Of a DNA stretch of 54,072 nucleotides, positions 32,176 to 41,209 are shown piece by piece. A program made the translations under genes and the position numbers. Under the pieces are notes generated by a model. It was given only the letters and a program-made list of their open reading frames with translations. It had not been told where the DNA came from and did not search any database. This DNA comes from Blautia sp. (GTDB lineage Bacteria > Bacillota > Clostridia > Lachnospirales > Lachnospiraceae): contig JALEHU010000103.1 in assembly GCA_022770365.1 (NCBI GenBank), positions 1 to 54,072 on the forward strand, in the 5' to 3' direction. The stretch's first letter is position 1. Each line of letters begins with the position of its first letter.

Positions 32176-32214
32176 AAACGCAGATGCTTCGTAAACAGCA
32201 TCTGCGTTTTGTTA
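32176..32214. terminator. terminator after the histidine kinase gene
   Basis: A perfect 14-bp stem (32176-32189 with 32198-32211) has an 8-base loop and flanking A and T runs. It can serve both this operon and the convergent DUF6062 gene. Confidence 0.85.
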
Positions 32215-32234
32215 TGTGTTAATACGGCTGCATT

Positions 32235-33008
32235 TTATTTGTCTGAGGTGTACGGAGGGTCAGCCGGAAAGCCTCCGGAAGCTTTCTGCATCCCCCGCGG
32301 CAGGGCATCTTTGGAGTTTTTCCAGTCGGCATCTTTGTAGCGGTAGTCAAATTTATCGCAGAACCAGTCAAGATCCTCATAAAGACGCTGCATATTCGTC
32401 TGCATCAGAGGGAAAAGCTCATCATAAAACTGCTTTTTTTCTTTGTCAGAAAGAACTCTGTCTGCCTCATCGGCAAGCTCTCCGAAATGAGGAATGCAGA
32501 ATCCTTTACAATTCCGGAAGAGTTCCTGAAATTCAGGGTTCTTGCGGTACATGTCAAAAAAGGTATCAAGATATCGCTGATAAGTTTTTTTGTAAAAGTC
32601 GCAGATATAGCATTTCTCTTTTGTGGAAGCCGCCCAGGCGCCGATGGAAGTGCGGGCGGTATTCTCCGTGTTTTTTGACTTTTTAAGGCGTCCCATGAGA
32701 GATGCACGGGAAGGGGCAAACATTTTGATCTGTTCGTCAAGTTCCTGGTTCAGTTTTTTGAAATGGGTCTTAAGGATCAGGCCGGTACCGAGACGATTTC
32801 CATAATCATACAGCTTCTTAAAGTGTGTGCGGCAAAATCCCATGGCGTCAGTTTCTGCCCGGACATCGTCTTCCATGTAAGAAGCGCCCGGACCAAGGAC
32901 GAAGTCCAGAGTGTGTTCCTCCAGTGTGCGCTCTACATAACAGAATGGACATTCCCCGTCTGCCCGGAATGCATCCATCAGGGGAATGGTATACAGTTTT
33001 TCTTTCAT
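32235..33008 (-). CDS. DUF6062 family protein with duplicated cysteine/histidine motifs
   Basis: This 257-residue soluble protein of unknown function appears to be DUF6062, known from Clostridia. It contains two copies of one pattern: CPFC (near residue 20) then GFCRTHF (near 58), and CYIC (near 134) then GFCIPHF (near 171). The repeat of Cys-x2-Cys with GFC-x2-HF suggests two matching metal sites, or one shared site, formed from an internal duplication. There is no signal peptide or membrane helix. It is alone on the minus strand between the two-component operon and a divergent gene for a small membrane protein. No reaction can be assigned. Confidence 0.7.
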   Translation of the reverse strand: MKEKLYTIPLMDAFRADGECPFCYVERTLEEHTLDFVLGPGASYMEDDVRAETDAMGFCRTHFKKLYDYGNRLGTGLILKTHFKKLNQELDEQIKMFAPSRASLMGRLKKSKNTENTARTSIGAWAASTKEKCYICDFYKKTYQRYLDTFFDMYRKNPEFQELFRNCKGFCIPHFGELADEADRVLSDKEKKQFYDELFPLMQTNMQRLYEDLDWFCDKFDYRYKDADWKNSKDALPRGMQKASGGFPADPPYTSDK

Positions 33009-33113
33009 TTACAAAACCCTCCAAATCAGTGAATTGCTGTGTTTTACATTATTATCCTGCTAATAGAATAACACAAAGCGCCAAAAAAAGATAGTGCGCA
33101 GAAAGGGGGTACG

Positions 33114-33122
33114 TGCTATAAT
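33114..33122 (+). promoter_or_regulatory. extended -10 promoter for the small membrane protein operon
   Basis: TGC-TATAAT ends at 33122, a good extended -10 element; the -35 is poor. The start codon is about 74 bases downstream. Confidence 0.5.
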
Positions 33123-33195
33123 AATTACGGCAGAAAACAGACCATCGGAAGCTGCGGCACAATACTTCTGTCAGATAAAGAAAAGGAGAGATATA

Positions 33196-33639
33196 ATGGT
33201 ACAATCCATACTATGCGGAATTCTCGGGATACTTTTTCTGATTGGTGCATTCAGACAGTATCGCTGCCGCGGAGGAATATGGTCTGCTGAATATATTGCA
33301 GCATCTCCAAAAGAAAAAAAGAAAATGAGAACCCGCCGGACATATTATCTGTCTGCAACGGCCTGCCTTTTGACAGGACTTTCTTTTGCTCTTCTTGCAG
33401 TTTATACGCTGACAGAGATAGAAGGTTTTGCATACGCGGTATGTGTCCTGGTATTCCTTCTGTTTTTTGTGCTTGTTCTGGGCGGAATCAGTATGGTCAG
33501 AAAGGGCATGATCTATGGAACGGACCGGGCTGTCCGCCGCCGCAGACTGGAAGAAGAATTTGAAGAAAATGCTGCAGTCAGCTCCAAAAACAAAAATCAA
33601 AGAAAATCAGGAGAAACAAAATGGGAATCGTACAGGTAA
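33196..33639 (+). CDS. small membrane protein of unknown function
   Basis: This predicted protein of 147 residues has one N-terminal hydrophobic segment (VQSILCGILGILFLIGAF), a short loop with YIAASPKEKKKMRTRR, then two helices (about residues 48-70 and 76-98), and a charged C-terminal tail rich in Arg, Glu and Lys. GGAG about 8 bases before ATG 33196 sets the start. I do not recognise a family with certainty; the SPKEKKK loop recalls DUF3784-type proteins, weakly. Its end overlaps the next gene by 19 bases, so the two are co-translated, but no joint function is evident. Confidence 0.7.
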   Translation: MVQSILCGILGILFLIGAFRQYRCRGGIWSAEYIAASPKEKKKMRTRRTYYLSATACLLTGLSFALLAVYTLTEIEGFAYAVCVLVFLLFFVLVLGGISMVRKGMIYGTDRAVRRRRLEEEFEENAAVSSKNKNQRKSGETKWESYR

Positions 33640-34091
33640 GAGAATATTTCAGAAAATACAGTTTAGAGGACAGAATCATGGAATTTGAGGAATCTTCCGC
33701 CACTGTAGAACTGGCGGCTCATGCAGCCGGCTGCGAACCTGCGCGCATAGCCAAGACGCTTTCTTTCAAGGTGGAAGATAAGCCGGTATTAATTGTGGCT
33801 GCCGGAGATGCCAAAGTAGATAATGGTAAGTATAAAGCATTTTTCCACACAAAGGCAAAGATGCTTACGAAAGAAGAGGCAGTAGAACTCATCGGTCATG
33901 CTGTCGGTGGTGTCTGCCCCTTTGCCGTAAAAGACGGGGTGTCTGTCTATCTGGATGTATCCATGAAGCGCTTTGAGACTGTATTTCCTGCAGCAGGAAG
34001 CAGCAACAGTGCTATTGAGCTGAACATGGAAGAACTGGAAAAATATTCCGGAAGTCTTGGATGGATCGATGTGTGCAAGAACTGGGAATAA
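33621..34091 (+). CDS. YbaK/EbsC-family aminoacyl-tRNA deacylase
   Basis: This 156-residue protein has the YbaK/ProX editing fold: SSATVELAAHAAGCEPARIAKTLSF, the conserved GDAKVDNGKYKAFF segment with the substrate-positioning Lys, and GHAVGGVCPFAVKDGVSVYLD. Family members hydrolyse mischarged tRNAs, such as Cys- or Ala-tRNA(Pro), in the cytoplasm. The gene starts inside the 3' end of the preceding membrane protein gene. Which mischarged tRNA it edits is not clear from sequence. Length is normal for stand-alone members. Confidence 0.87.
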   Translation: MGIVQVREYFRKYSLEDRIMEFEESSATVELAAHAAGCEPARIAKTLSFKVEDKPVLIVAAGDAKVDNGKYKAFFHTKAKMLTKEEAVELIGHAVGGVCPFAVKDGVSVYLDVSMKRFETVFPAAGSSNSAIELNMEELEKYSGSLGWIDVCKNWE

Positions 34092-34131
34092 ATGTGTCTG
34101 CAGACAGTAATCAGTATTTACACACAACGTG

Positions 34132-35028
34132 TCATTCTTTCCATTCGGATAATGCTTTGATGGAAGAGGCGTATTCTGAGGGCGTCATCCCGGAAATCTT
34201 CTTAAACTGACGGGAAAAATAATGGATGGAAGAGTAACCCAGAAAATCAGAAATCTGGGTAAAGTTCATCTGATTTTCCCGTATGAGCTGTTTGGCAAAT
34301 TCTATTTTCATTTTTGAGAAAAATTCAATAACGCCGCACTGCTGGTATTCCCGGAACAGCTTTTGAAGCTGAGAACGCCCGATCAGATTATCATGGCAGA
34401 TGTCTTCGATGGACACATATTCACGGATATGCTCTTCCAGATAAAATACAATTTTGTTATAAGTTTCAGAATGGCTTTTGAGATTGCCGAAGCTGTTTAC
34501 CGGGATGGTGAGCTGTGGAAGGGTGTTCCTGCGTATCATACTGATCAGTAACTGTTCCAGAAAACTCATTACAAGCTGCTGGGAGCCGAACAGGCAGTCG
34601 GAACGCTTTTCCATTTTTTTCAGATAGGGATCATCAAGGGGGGAGTCAATACAGCGTCTTGCCTCCGCGATGAGCATTCCCATCAGGCTGCGTTCCGTAT
34701 CAGAAAGAGTAAGAATTTTATTCTCGAAAAAACTCATAGCCGGTGAATCACAGCCAAAAGAAACCACCACGATATTCGGGGCGGTTTTGCCGGTTGCGTT
34801 AAGGGTATGAAATTCATTGGGCTTATGAAAAATTACCTGGCCGCGGCTTAAGATATGTATTTCATTGTCCGTCTGCACCTGCGCTTCGCCTTTGTCTACG
34901 CATTGGAATTCCCAGAAATCGTGCTGTTCTCCCGCAAAATGAAAATCATTTCTGTATTCAAAATAGTGAATGGAATATATTTTATGAATATCGATGGATT
35001 TCTCCAGGTATATGCTTTCGTAGGGCAT
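34132..35028 (-). CDS. AraC-family transcriptional regulator
   Basis: This 298-residue regulator has an N-terminal cupin-like sensor domain (GEQHDFWEFQCVDKGEAQV and QVIFHKPNEFHTL) and a C-terminal double helix-turn-helix (about residues 195-290) with SIHYFSRQFKKISGMTPSEYA. It is divergent from the nucleotidyltransferase and NahK-like genes, so it probably controls them in response to a sugar. TGTACA-containing palindromes lie in the shared region, one at 35133-35150. AraC proteins of this layout usually activate carbohydrate genes. The ligand is unknown. Confidence 0.88.
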   Translation of the reverse strand: MPYESIYLEKSIDIHKIYSIHYFEYRNDFHFAGEQHDFWEFQCVDKGEAQVQTDNEIHILSRGQVIFHKPNEFHTLNATGKTAPNIVVVSFGCDSPAMSFFENKILTLSDTERSLMGMLIAEARRCIDSPLDDPYLKKMEKRSDCLFGSQQLVMSFLEQLLISMIRRNTLPQLTIPVNSFGNLKSHSETYNKIVFYLEEHIREYVSIEDICHDNLIGRSQLQKLFREYQQCGVIEFFSKMKIEFAKQLIRENQMNFTQISDFLGYSSIHYFSRQFKKISGMTPSEYASSIKALSEWKE

Positions 35029-35132
35029 TTCGTATTTCCTCGCAAAAAATCTGAATAATCAACGTTAATTTTTATTATAGCTCAAAAATTAGAAAAACAC
35101 CAGCGTAATGTGAAACAGAACAAGTGTCAAAA

Positions 35133-35150
35133 TTTGTACATTTATACAAA
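35133..35150. promoter_or_regulatory. palindrome in the divergent AraC/nucleotidyltransferase region
   Basis: TTTGTA and TACAAA pair around a 6-base centre. A second TGTACA occurs near 35180. These are candidate AraC regulator sites. An extended -10 (TGC-TAGAAT ending 35197) gives a likely promoter for 35227. Confidence 0.45.
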
Positions 35151-35226
35151 AGGAGTGAACGATTGTGTAAATACTAAATGTACAAAAATGCTAGAATGAA
35201 AATATGAAAAGGAGGGAACGGTTATC

Positions 35227-36156
35227 ATGAAAAAACCAGTATTAGTAGTGATGGCGGCAGGTATGGGAAGCCGTTATGGAGGACTTAAGCAGATCGACCC
35301 GATTGACAGAGAAGGACATATTATTATGGATTTCTCCATTTATGATGCAGTGAAAGCCGGATTTGAAAAAGTCGTTTTTATCATTAAAAAGGAAAATGAG
35401 GCAGATTTCAGGGAGGCTATCGGCAATCGTCTGAGCAGACAGATTGAGGTTGCCTATGTATTCCAGGATCTTCATAATCTTCCTGAGGGATATGAGGTTC
35501 CGGAAGGACGTGTGAAACCATGGGGTACAGGACATGCGGTACTCAGCTGTATTGATGAGATTGACGGATCTTTTGCTGTTATCAACGCTGATGATTACTA
35601 TGGAAGTCATGCATTTAAGATGGCATATGATTTCCTGTCGCAGAATGAGGACGAAGATAATTGTTATAAATATATGATGGTCGGCTACAAACTGGAAAAT
35701 ACATTGACAGATAACGGTCATGTAGCCCGGGGTGTATGTGTGACAGATGAAGACGGACATCTTGTAAAGATCAATGAGCGCACCCATATTGAGAAGCGTG
35801 ACGGAAAAGCAGAGTACACCGAAGATGACGGAGCAACATGGGTGGAAATTCCGGAAGGAAGCACAGTTTCCATGAATATGTGGGGATTTTCTGCAAGTAT
35901 CCTGAAAGAACTGAAAGATCGTTTTGCTGCATTCCTGGATGAAAATCTTGAGAAAAATCCTCTGAAGTGCGAATATTTCCTGCCGTTTGTGGTAGATGAA
36001 CTTCTTGGCGAAAAGAAAGCAACAGTAAAAGTTCTGAAATCCATGGACAAATGGTATGGAGTGACTTACAAAGAAGATAAGCCTGTGGTTGTCAGCGCCA
36101 TCCAGAAACTGAAAGATGACGGGCTGTATCCGCAGAAATTGTGGGAGGAAAAATAA
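35227..36156 (+). CDS. sugar-phosphate nucleotidyltransferase
   Basis: This 309-residue protein begins VLVVMAAGMGSRYGGLKQIDP, the nucleotide-binding loop of NTP-sugar pyrophosphorylases, and has the metal-binding VINADDYYG motif. It transfers a nucleotide to a sugar 1-phosphate. The next gene, only 3 bases after its stop, resembles NahK, which makes N-acetylhexosamine 1-phosphates. UDP-HexNAc production is therefore the likely outcome, though a UDP-glucose or other product is possible. AGGAGGGAACGG precedes the ATG. Length is close to bacterial UTP-sugar uridylyltransferases, but the sequence is not plain GalU. Confidence 0.8.
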   Translation: MKKPVLVVMAAGMGSRYGGLKQIDPIDREGHIIMDFSIYDAVKAGFEKVVFIIKKENEADFREAIGNRLSRQIEVAYVFQDLHNLPEGYEVPEGRVKPWGTGHAVLSCIDEIDGSFAVINADDYYGSHAFKMAYDFLSQNEDEDNCYKYMMVGYKLENTLTDNGHVARGVCVTDEDGHLVKINERTHIEKRDGKAEYTEDDGATWVEIPEGSTVSMNMWGFSASILKELKDRFAAFLDENLEKNPLKCEYFLPFVVDELLGEKKATVKVLKSMDKWYGVTYKEDKPVVVSAIQKLKDDGLYPQKLWEEK

Positions 36157-36159
36157 GAG

Positions 36160-37263
36160 ATGAATGACACAGTCATACAGGAAGTCATTAGCCAGTTTAA
36201 TTTTGCGGGGACTCGGGAAGAATGTATCCCATACGGGAACGGACATATCAATGACACCTATCTTCTGACATTCCGTACAGAAGAAGGCATCAGACGATTT
36301 ATTCTTCAGAAAATGAATAAAAATATTTTTACAAAACCTGTGGAACTGATGGAAAATGTCAGCGGTGTTACATCATGGCTGAAAAAGAAAATTCAGGAAA
36401 ACGGCGGTGATGAAACCAGAGAAACGCTGAATCTGGTAGCGTCAAAGGACGGAAAGCCATATTATGTGGATTCTGTGGGTGATTACTGGAGAGTTTATTT
36501 TTTTATAGAAAACGCCACCTGTTTTGATGTGGTAGAGAATGAGAATGACTTTTATCAGAGTGCAGTTGCTTTTGGACATTTTCAGGGGCTTCTGGCAGAT
36601 TATCCTGCAGAAACGCTTCATGAGACAATCGTGAATTTCCATAATACGGTGGATCGTTTTGAGAAATTTCAGGCAGCATTGAAAGCGGATGCCTTCGGCA
36701 GAGCCGCAGAAGTACAGGAGGAGATTAAATTTGTACTGGATCGTGAAAAGCTGACGCATACCCTGTGCGATCTTCAGAACAGCGGCAGACTTCCTCTTCG
36801 CGTGACTCATAATGATACAAAACTGAATAACATTATGATTGATAATGCTACAGGTAAGGCTATCTGCGTAATCGATCTGGATACGGTTATGCCCGGACTT
36901 TCTGTTAACGATTTCGGTGATTCCATTCGATTTGGCGCAAGTACTGCCCAGGAGGACGAAAGAGATCTCTCTAAAGTATCCTGCGACCTGCATCTTTACG
37001 AAGTTTATGTAAAAGGTTTTATTGAAGGCTGCAATGGAGCACTGACAGATCTGGAGCTTGATATGCTTCCTATGGGTGCCGTGCTGATGACTTTTGAGTG
37101 TGGAATGCGTTTTCTGACAGATTATCTGGAGGGAGACCATTACTTCAAAATTCACAGAGAAGGACAGAATCTGGACCGTGCCAGGACACAGTTCAAACTG
37201 GTGAAGGATATGGAAGAGAAGATGTCTCAGATGAAATCTATTGTTGAGAAATATAAAAACTGA
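36160..37263 (+). CDS. NahK-like N-acetylhexosamine 1-kinase (APH-type phosphotransferase)
   Basis: This 367-residue kinase has the aminoglycoside phosphotransferase fold. GNGHINDTYLLTF lies near the N-terminus, the catalytic loop reads RVTHNDTKLNNIMID and the metal-binding Asp is in VIDLDTVMPGL. These match bifidobacterial NahK, which phosphorylates GlcNAc and GalNAc at C1 for use of mucin and milk glycans. It begins 3 bases after the nucleotidyltransferase, so the pair would make a sugar 1-phosphate and activate it. No GNB/LNB phosphorylase is present in the window. Related kinases act on other sugars, so the substrate is inferred. Confidence 0.8.
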   Translation: MNDTVIQEVISQFNFAGTREECIPYGNGHINDTYLLTFRTEEGIRRFILQKMNKNIFTKPVELMENVSGVTSWLKKKIQENGGDETRETLNLVASKDGKPYYVDSVGDYWRVYFFIENATCFDVVENENDFYQSAVAFGHFQGLLADYPAETLHETIVNFHNTVDRFEKFQAALKADAFGRAAEVQEEIKFVLDREKLTHTLCDLQNSGRLPLRVTHNDTKLNNIMIDNATGKAICVIDLDTVMPGLSVNDFGDSIRFGASTAQEDERDLSKVSCDLHLYEVYVKGFIEGCNGALTDLELDMLPMGAVLMTFECGMRFLTDYLEGDHYFKIHREGQNLDRARTQFKLVKDMEEKMSQMKSIVEKYKN

Positions 37264-37338
37264 TCATACAGAATTCCAGTATTTGTTTGGCTGGTATTAT
37301 CCGTGAAGATACCGGGCAAATAGGAATGGTAATAAATG

Positions 37339-37400
37339 AAAGCTGCTGTAAAATGAACCGGTTTCGGACGGAATGGTGTCATTTACAGCAGCTTTTTATA
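37339..37400. terminator. terminator between the NahK-like gene and UPF0371 gene
   Basis: AAAGCTGCTGTAAA at 37339-37352 pairs with sequence ending at 37395, then TTTTTAT. It can act on both converging genes. Confidence 0.78.
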
Positions 37401-37432
37401 TTTGGTATATTTGCGTGTGCAGTAATATCTGT

Positions 37433-38911
37433 TTACTGATATTTTCTCTCTTTTTCAAACCTGGGTTCGCAGGTTAACTCAATACCCAGCTTGCGGAATT
37501 CCAGAATGTCCACGGAAGACAGCATAACAGAGGTATGAGCCTGGCAGCCTTTCAGCCTGGGAAGCTGTTCCAGAGCCAGTCTGGCTTCCCGATTGCTTGC
37601 TGCGCTGACAGAAAGAGCAATCAGGGTTTCGTCAGAATGCAGGCGCGGATTCTTGCTGCCAAGGTACTGAATCTTCAGTTCCTGAATGGGACGAATGGCA
37701 TCCGGAGAGATAACATGGTGTTCATGCGGGATTCCGGCAAGTTCCTTCAGTGCATTGAGAAGCAGAGCAGAGGATGCACCGAGAAGCTCAGAAGTTTTGC
37801 CGTATACAATACTTCCATCTGGCATTTCCAGAGCGGCAGCCGGAGCACTTGTTTCTTCTGCTTTGGAGAGGCAGGCGGGAACTACTCTGCGGTCTTCCAC
37901 GGATGCGTGGGCCTGTTTCAGAAGAAGTTCGATTTTGTAAGCTTCTTCTTCTGTGCCGGTGCCCGATACAAGTGCATTCATACTTTTATAGTATCTGCGG
38001 ATGATTTCCTGACGGGAAGCTTCCTTGCAGGCTTCATCATCTACAATACAGTTGCCGGCCATATTGACTCCCATATCTGTCGGGGATTTGTACGGGCATT
38101 CACCGATGATTTTTTCAAACATTGCCTGAAGGACCGGAAAAATCTCCACATCACGGTTGTAATTTACGGTGGTTACTCCGTAAGCTTCCAGATGGAAGGG
38201 GTCGATCATGTTCACATCATTTAAATCTGCAGTAGCAGCTTCATAAGCGAGGTTGACCGGATGCTTCAGAGGGATGTTCCAGATTGGGAAGGTCTCGAAT
38301 TTGGCATATCCTGCGCTGATTCCACGTTTGTATTCATGGTAAAGCTGGGAAAGACAGGTGGCCATCTTGCCGCTTCCGGGTCCGGGAGCCGTAATGACTA
38401 CCAGCGGTCTGGAGGTCTCGATATATTCATTCCTTCCGTAGCCTTCGTCGCTGACGATCAGAGATGTATTGCTGGGATAGCCCGGAATGGAGTAGTGGAG
38501 ATAAACGCGGATGCCCATCTTTTCCAGACGGTTTTTGAACAGATCGGCACTCTCCTGGCCTGCATAGCGGGTGATGCACACACTGCCTACGTAAAGTCCG
38601 CGCTCCGTGAACTCGTCGATCAGACGGAGAACATCCATGTCATAAGTGATGCCAAGGTCGCTGCGCATTTTATTTTTGTCAATGTCAGCAGCACTGATCA
38701 CGATTACAATTTCTGCCTGGTCACTGAGCTGCATGAGCATTCGCAGCTTGCTGTCGGGTTCAAATCCGGGGAGCACTCTGGATGCATGAAAATCATCAAA
38801 TAATTTGCCACCGAATTCCAGGTAGAGCTTGTTGCCAAACTGACTGATACGTTCTCTGATGTGCTGAGACTGCATTTTAAGATATTTTTCATTATCAAAT
38901 CCTATTTTCAT
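37433..38911 (-). CDS. UPF0371 (DUF1846) family protein
   Basis: This 492-residue protein matches DUF1846/UPF0371, a conserved Firmicutes family of unknown function. It opens MKIGFDNEKYLKMQSQHI and has a phosphate-loop-like TAPGPGSGKMATCLSQLYHEY near residue 175, followed by FETFPIWNIPLKHPVNLAYE. The loop suggests nucleotide binding, but no reaction is established to my knowledge. It is a single gene, convergent with the NahK-like operon and divergent from ftsH. The length is typical and the frame intact. Confidence 0.85.
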   Translation of the reverse strand: MKIGFDNEKYLKMQSQHIRERISQFGNKLYLEFGGKLFDDFHASRVLPGFEPDSKLRMLMQLSDQAEIVIVISAADIDKNKMRSDLGITYDMDVLRLIDEFTERGLYVGSVCITRYAGQESADLFKNRLEKMGIRVYLHYSIPGYPSNTSLIVSDEGYGRNEYIETSRPLVVITAPGPGSGKMATCLSQLYHEYKRGISAGYAKFETFPIWNIPLKHPVNLAYEAATADLNDVNMIDPFHLEAYGVTTVNYNRDVEIFPVLQAMFEKIIGECPYKSPTDMGVNMAGNCIVDDEACKEASRQEIIRRYYKSMNALVSGTGTEEEAYKIELLLKQAHASVEDRRVVPACLSKAEETSAPAAALEMPDGSIVYGKTSELLGASSALLLNALKELAGIPHEHHVISPDAIRPIQELKIQYLGSKNPRLHSDETLIALSVSAASNREARLALEQLPRLKGCQAHTSVMLSSVDILEFRKLGIELTCEPRFEKERKYQ

Positions 38912-39028
38912 TTGTCATTGATCCTTTCCCTCATCATTGATCATAAGCTGTTTGAGAACATTTTACATACTATTTTCTTAGTATACTACAAAAACAGAAG
39001 TTATGGTATTGTTTTTTTTAGATGGCGG

Positions 39029-39057
39029 TTGATTTATATGCAAAATCTCATTATAAT
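39029..39057 (+). promoter_or_regulatory. sigma-A promoter for ftsH
   Basis: TTGATT at 39029-39034 and TATAAT at 39052-39057 are 17 bases apart. The short leader holds a hairpin, ATTTCCG at 39089-39095 with 39104-39110, ahead of the AGGAGG site. No CIRCE element is seen. Confidence 0.72.
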
Positions 39058-39132
39058 AAGAAATAGTTATGCGCGAAATTCGTGCTGCATTTCCGTAGTA
39101 TTGCGGAAATGGATAACAAGAGGAGGAAAAGA

Positions 39133-41115
39133 ATGGATAATCATATGGACAACCAACCAGGTGGAAGACGTCCTGACAATCAGAATCCCAATAACAAACA
39201 GGGGCCAAATAAAAATCACCAGTCGATTCTTGCATTTCTGATCTGTCTTCTGGTTACGCTGGTCTGCCTAAGCCTGTTTACCAACATGCTGAAGGATAGT
39301 TCCAGTGAGATTACTTATGATAAGTTTATCGAAATGGTGGATAAGGATCAGATCAAAGAAGTTACACTGCAGTCCGGTACACTGACAATTGTGCCGAGAA
39401 CGCAGTATTCTGCTTATCCGGAAATGACATATTATACCAATCAGATGGAAGATGAATCAGCGCTGACACAGCGTCTGGAAGGCAAGGATATTGTTTTTAA
39501 ATATGAGCAGCCGGATGCGATGGGAGAATTCCTTGCGATGATGGTAAGCATCCTGCTTCCTACGATATTGCTTTTTGCCATGCTGATGTTCCTGATGCGG
39601 CGGATGAATAAAGGCGGAGGAATGATGGGTGTGGGCAAGAGCCGTGCCAAAGCCTATATTCAGAAAGAAACCGGAATTACATTTAAGGATGTAGCAGGTC
39701 AGGATGAGGCAAAGGAGTCTCTGCAGGAAGTCGTGGATTTTCTTCATAATCCGGGCAAATACACCACCATCGGAGCCAAACTTCCTAAAGGCGCACTTCT
39801 TGTGGGACCTCCCGGAACAGGTAAGACTCTTCTTGCCAAGGCAGTAGCAGGAGAGGCTCATGTGCCGTTCTTTTCCCTGTCCGGTTCGGAATTTGTGGAA
39901 ATGTTTGTAGGTGTGGGTGCTTCCAGGGTAAGAGATCTTTTTGAGGAAGCCAAAAAGAACGCACCATGTATTGTATTTATTGATGAGATTGATGCTATCG
40001 GCAAAAGCCGTGATTCCCGTTACGGCGGAGGCAACGATGAGCGTGAACAGACGTTGAATCAGCTTTTGGCGGAAATGGATGGATTTGATACTTCCAAAGG
40101 ACTTTTGATTCTTGCAGCGACCAACCGTCCGGAAGTTCTTGACCCGGCGCTTCTGCGTCCGGGACGTTTTGACCGTCGTGTTATTGTAGACCGTCCGGAT
40201 CTGAAAGGCCGTGTGGATATACTGAAAGTTCACGCCAAGAATGTACTCCTGGATGAGACTGTGGATTTCGATGCGATTGCACTTGCAACTTCAGGTGCAG
40301 TCGGATCGGATCTTGCAAATATGATCAATGAGGCTGCCATCCTCGCAGTAAAAAACGGCAGAAAAGCCGTATCACAGAAAGATCTTCTGGAATCTGTCGA
40401 GGTAGTACTTGTTGGTAAGGAGAAGAAGGACCGCATCTTAAGCACACAGGAACGTAAGATTGTTTCTTATCATGAAGTGGGTCATGCTCTTGTCAGTGCT
40501 CTTCAGAAAGACTCGGAACCTGTCCAGAAGATTACGATTGTTCCCCGTACCATGGGAGCTCTTGGTTATGTCATGCATGTACCGGAGGAAGAGAAATACC
40601 TGAATACCAAGAAGGAACTGGAAGCAATGCTGGTTGGCTATCTGGGAGGAAGAGCCGCCGAGGAAATTGTTTTTGACACTGTGACTACAGGAGCTGCCAA
40701 TGATATTGAGCAGGCCACAAAAGTTGCCCGCGCCATGATCACTCAGTATGGTATGTCTGATAAGTTCGGTCTGATGGGGCTTGCTACGCAGGAGGATCAG
40801 TATCTCAGCGGACGTGCAGTGCTTAACTGCGGTGATGATACAGCCACAGAAGTGGATCATGAAGTAATGAAACTTCTGCATACTTCTTATGAGGAGGCGA
40901 AGACTCTTCTGTCCGCTCATCGCACTTCGCTTGATAAGATTTCTGAATATCTGATTAAGAAAGAAACCATTACCGGTAAAGAATTCATGAAAATTTTCCG
41001 GGCCGTGGAACAGGGCAGGGATGTTCCGGAAAATCTGGATGAGCTGCCGGATGAGCCTGTTTCGGATCATGAGGAGACGGAAGCAGAGCAGGAAGTTCAT
41101 AATACTGATCAATAA
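39133..41115 (+). CDS. ftsH: ATP-dependent zinc metalloprotease FtsH
   Basis: This membrane protease of 660 residues degrades misfolded membrane proteins and some regulators. In order: an Asn/Pro/Gly-rich cytoplasmic start, a helix (about residues 32-52), an extracytoplasmic domain, a second helix (about 135-155), the AAA+ module with Walker A GPPGTGKT, Walker [10 protein letters not shown] and the arginine region LRPGRFDRR, then the zinc site HEVGH. HEVGH replaces the more common HEAGH but keeps HExxH. I start at 39133, just after AGGAGGAAAAGA; upstream in-frame ATGs lack a good site. The acidic tail is normal for FtsH. Confidence 0.95.
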   Translation: MDNHMDNQPGGRRPDNQNPNNKQGPNKNHQSILAFLICLLVTLVCLSLFTNMLKDSSSEITYDKFIEMVDKDQIKEVTLQSGTLTIVPRTQYSAYPEMTYYTNQMEDESALTQRLEGKDIVFKYEQPDAMGEFLAMMVSILLPTILLFAMLMFLMRRMNKGGGMMGVGKSRAKAYIQKETGITFKDVAGQDEAKESLQEVVDFLHNPGKYTTIGAKLPKGALLVGPPGTGKTLLAKAVAGEAHVPFFSLSGSEFVEMFVGVGASRVRDLFEEAKKNAPCIVFIDEIDAIGKSRDSRYGGGNDEREQTLNQLLAEMDGFDTSKGLLILAATNRPEVLDPALLRPGRFDRRVIVDRPDLKGRVDILKVHAKNVLLDETVDFDAIALATSGAVGSDLANMINEAAILAVKNGRKAVSQKDLLESVEVVLVGKEKKDRILSTQERKIVSYHEVGHALVSALQKDSEPVQKITIVPRTMGALGYVMHVPEEEKYLNTKKELEAMLVGYLGGRAAEEIVFDTVTTGAANDIEQATKVARAMITQYGMSDKFGLMGLATQEDQYLSGRAVLNCGDDTATEVDHEVMKLLHTSYEEAKTLLSAHRTSLDKISEYLIKKETITGKEFMKIFRAVEQGRDVPENLDELPDEPVSDHEETEAEQEVHNTDQ

Positions 41116-41124
41116 GAAAATCAG

Positions 41125-41156
41125 CCCCGGAGCAGATACTCCGGGGTGTGTTTTAC
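41125..41156 (+). terminator. terminator after ftsH
   Basis: CCCCGGAG at 41125-41132 pairs perfectly with 41139-41146 around CAGATA, followed by TGTGTTTT. Confidence 0.72.
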
Positions 41157-41209
41157 CCATTCGGGTACAATGAATAATAAATAATCAGCTGTACGAAAGG
41201 AGTGCTGTC

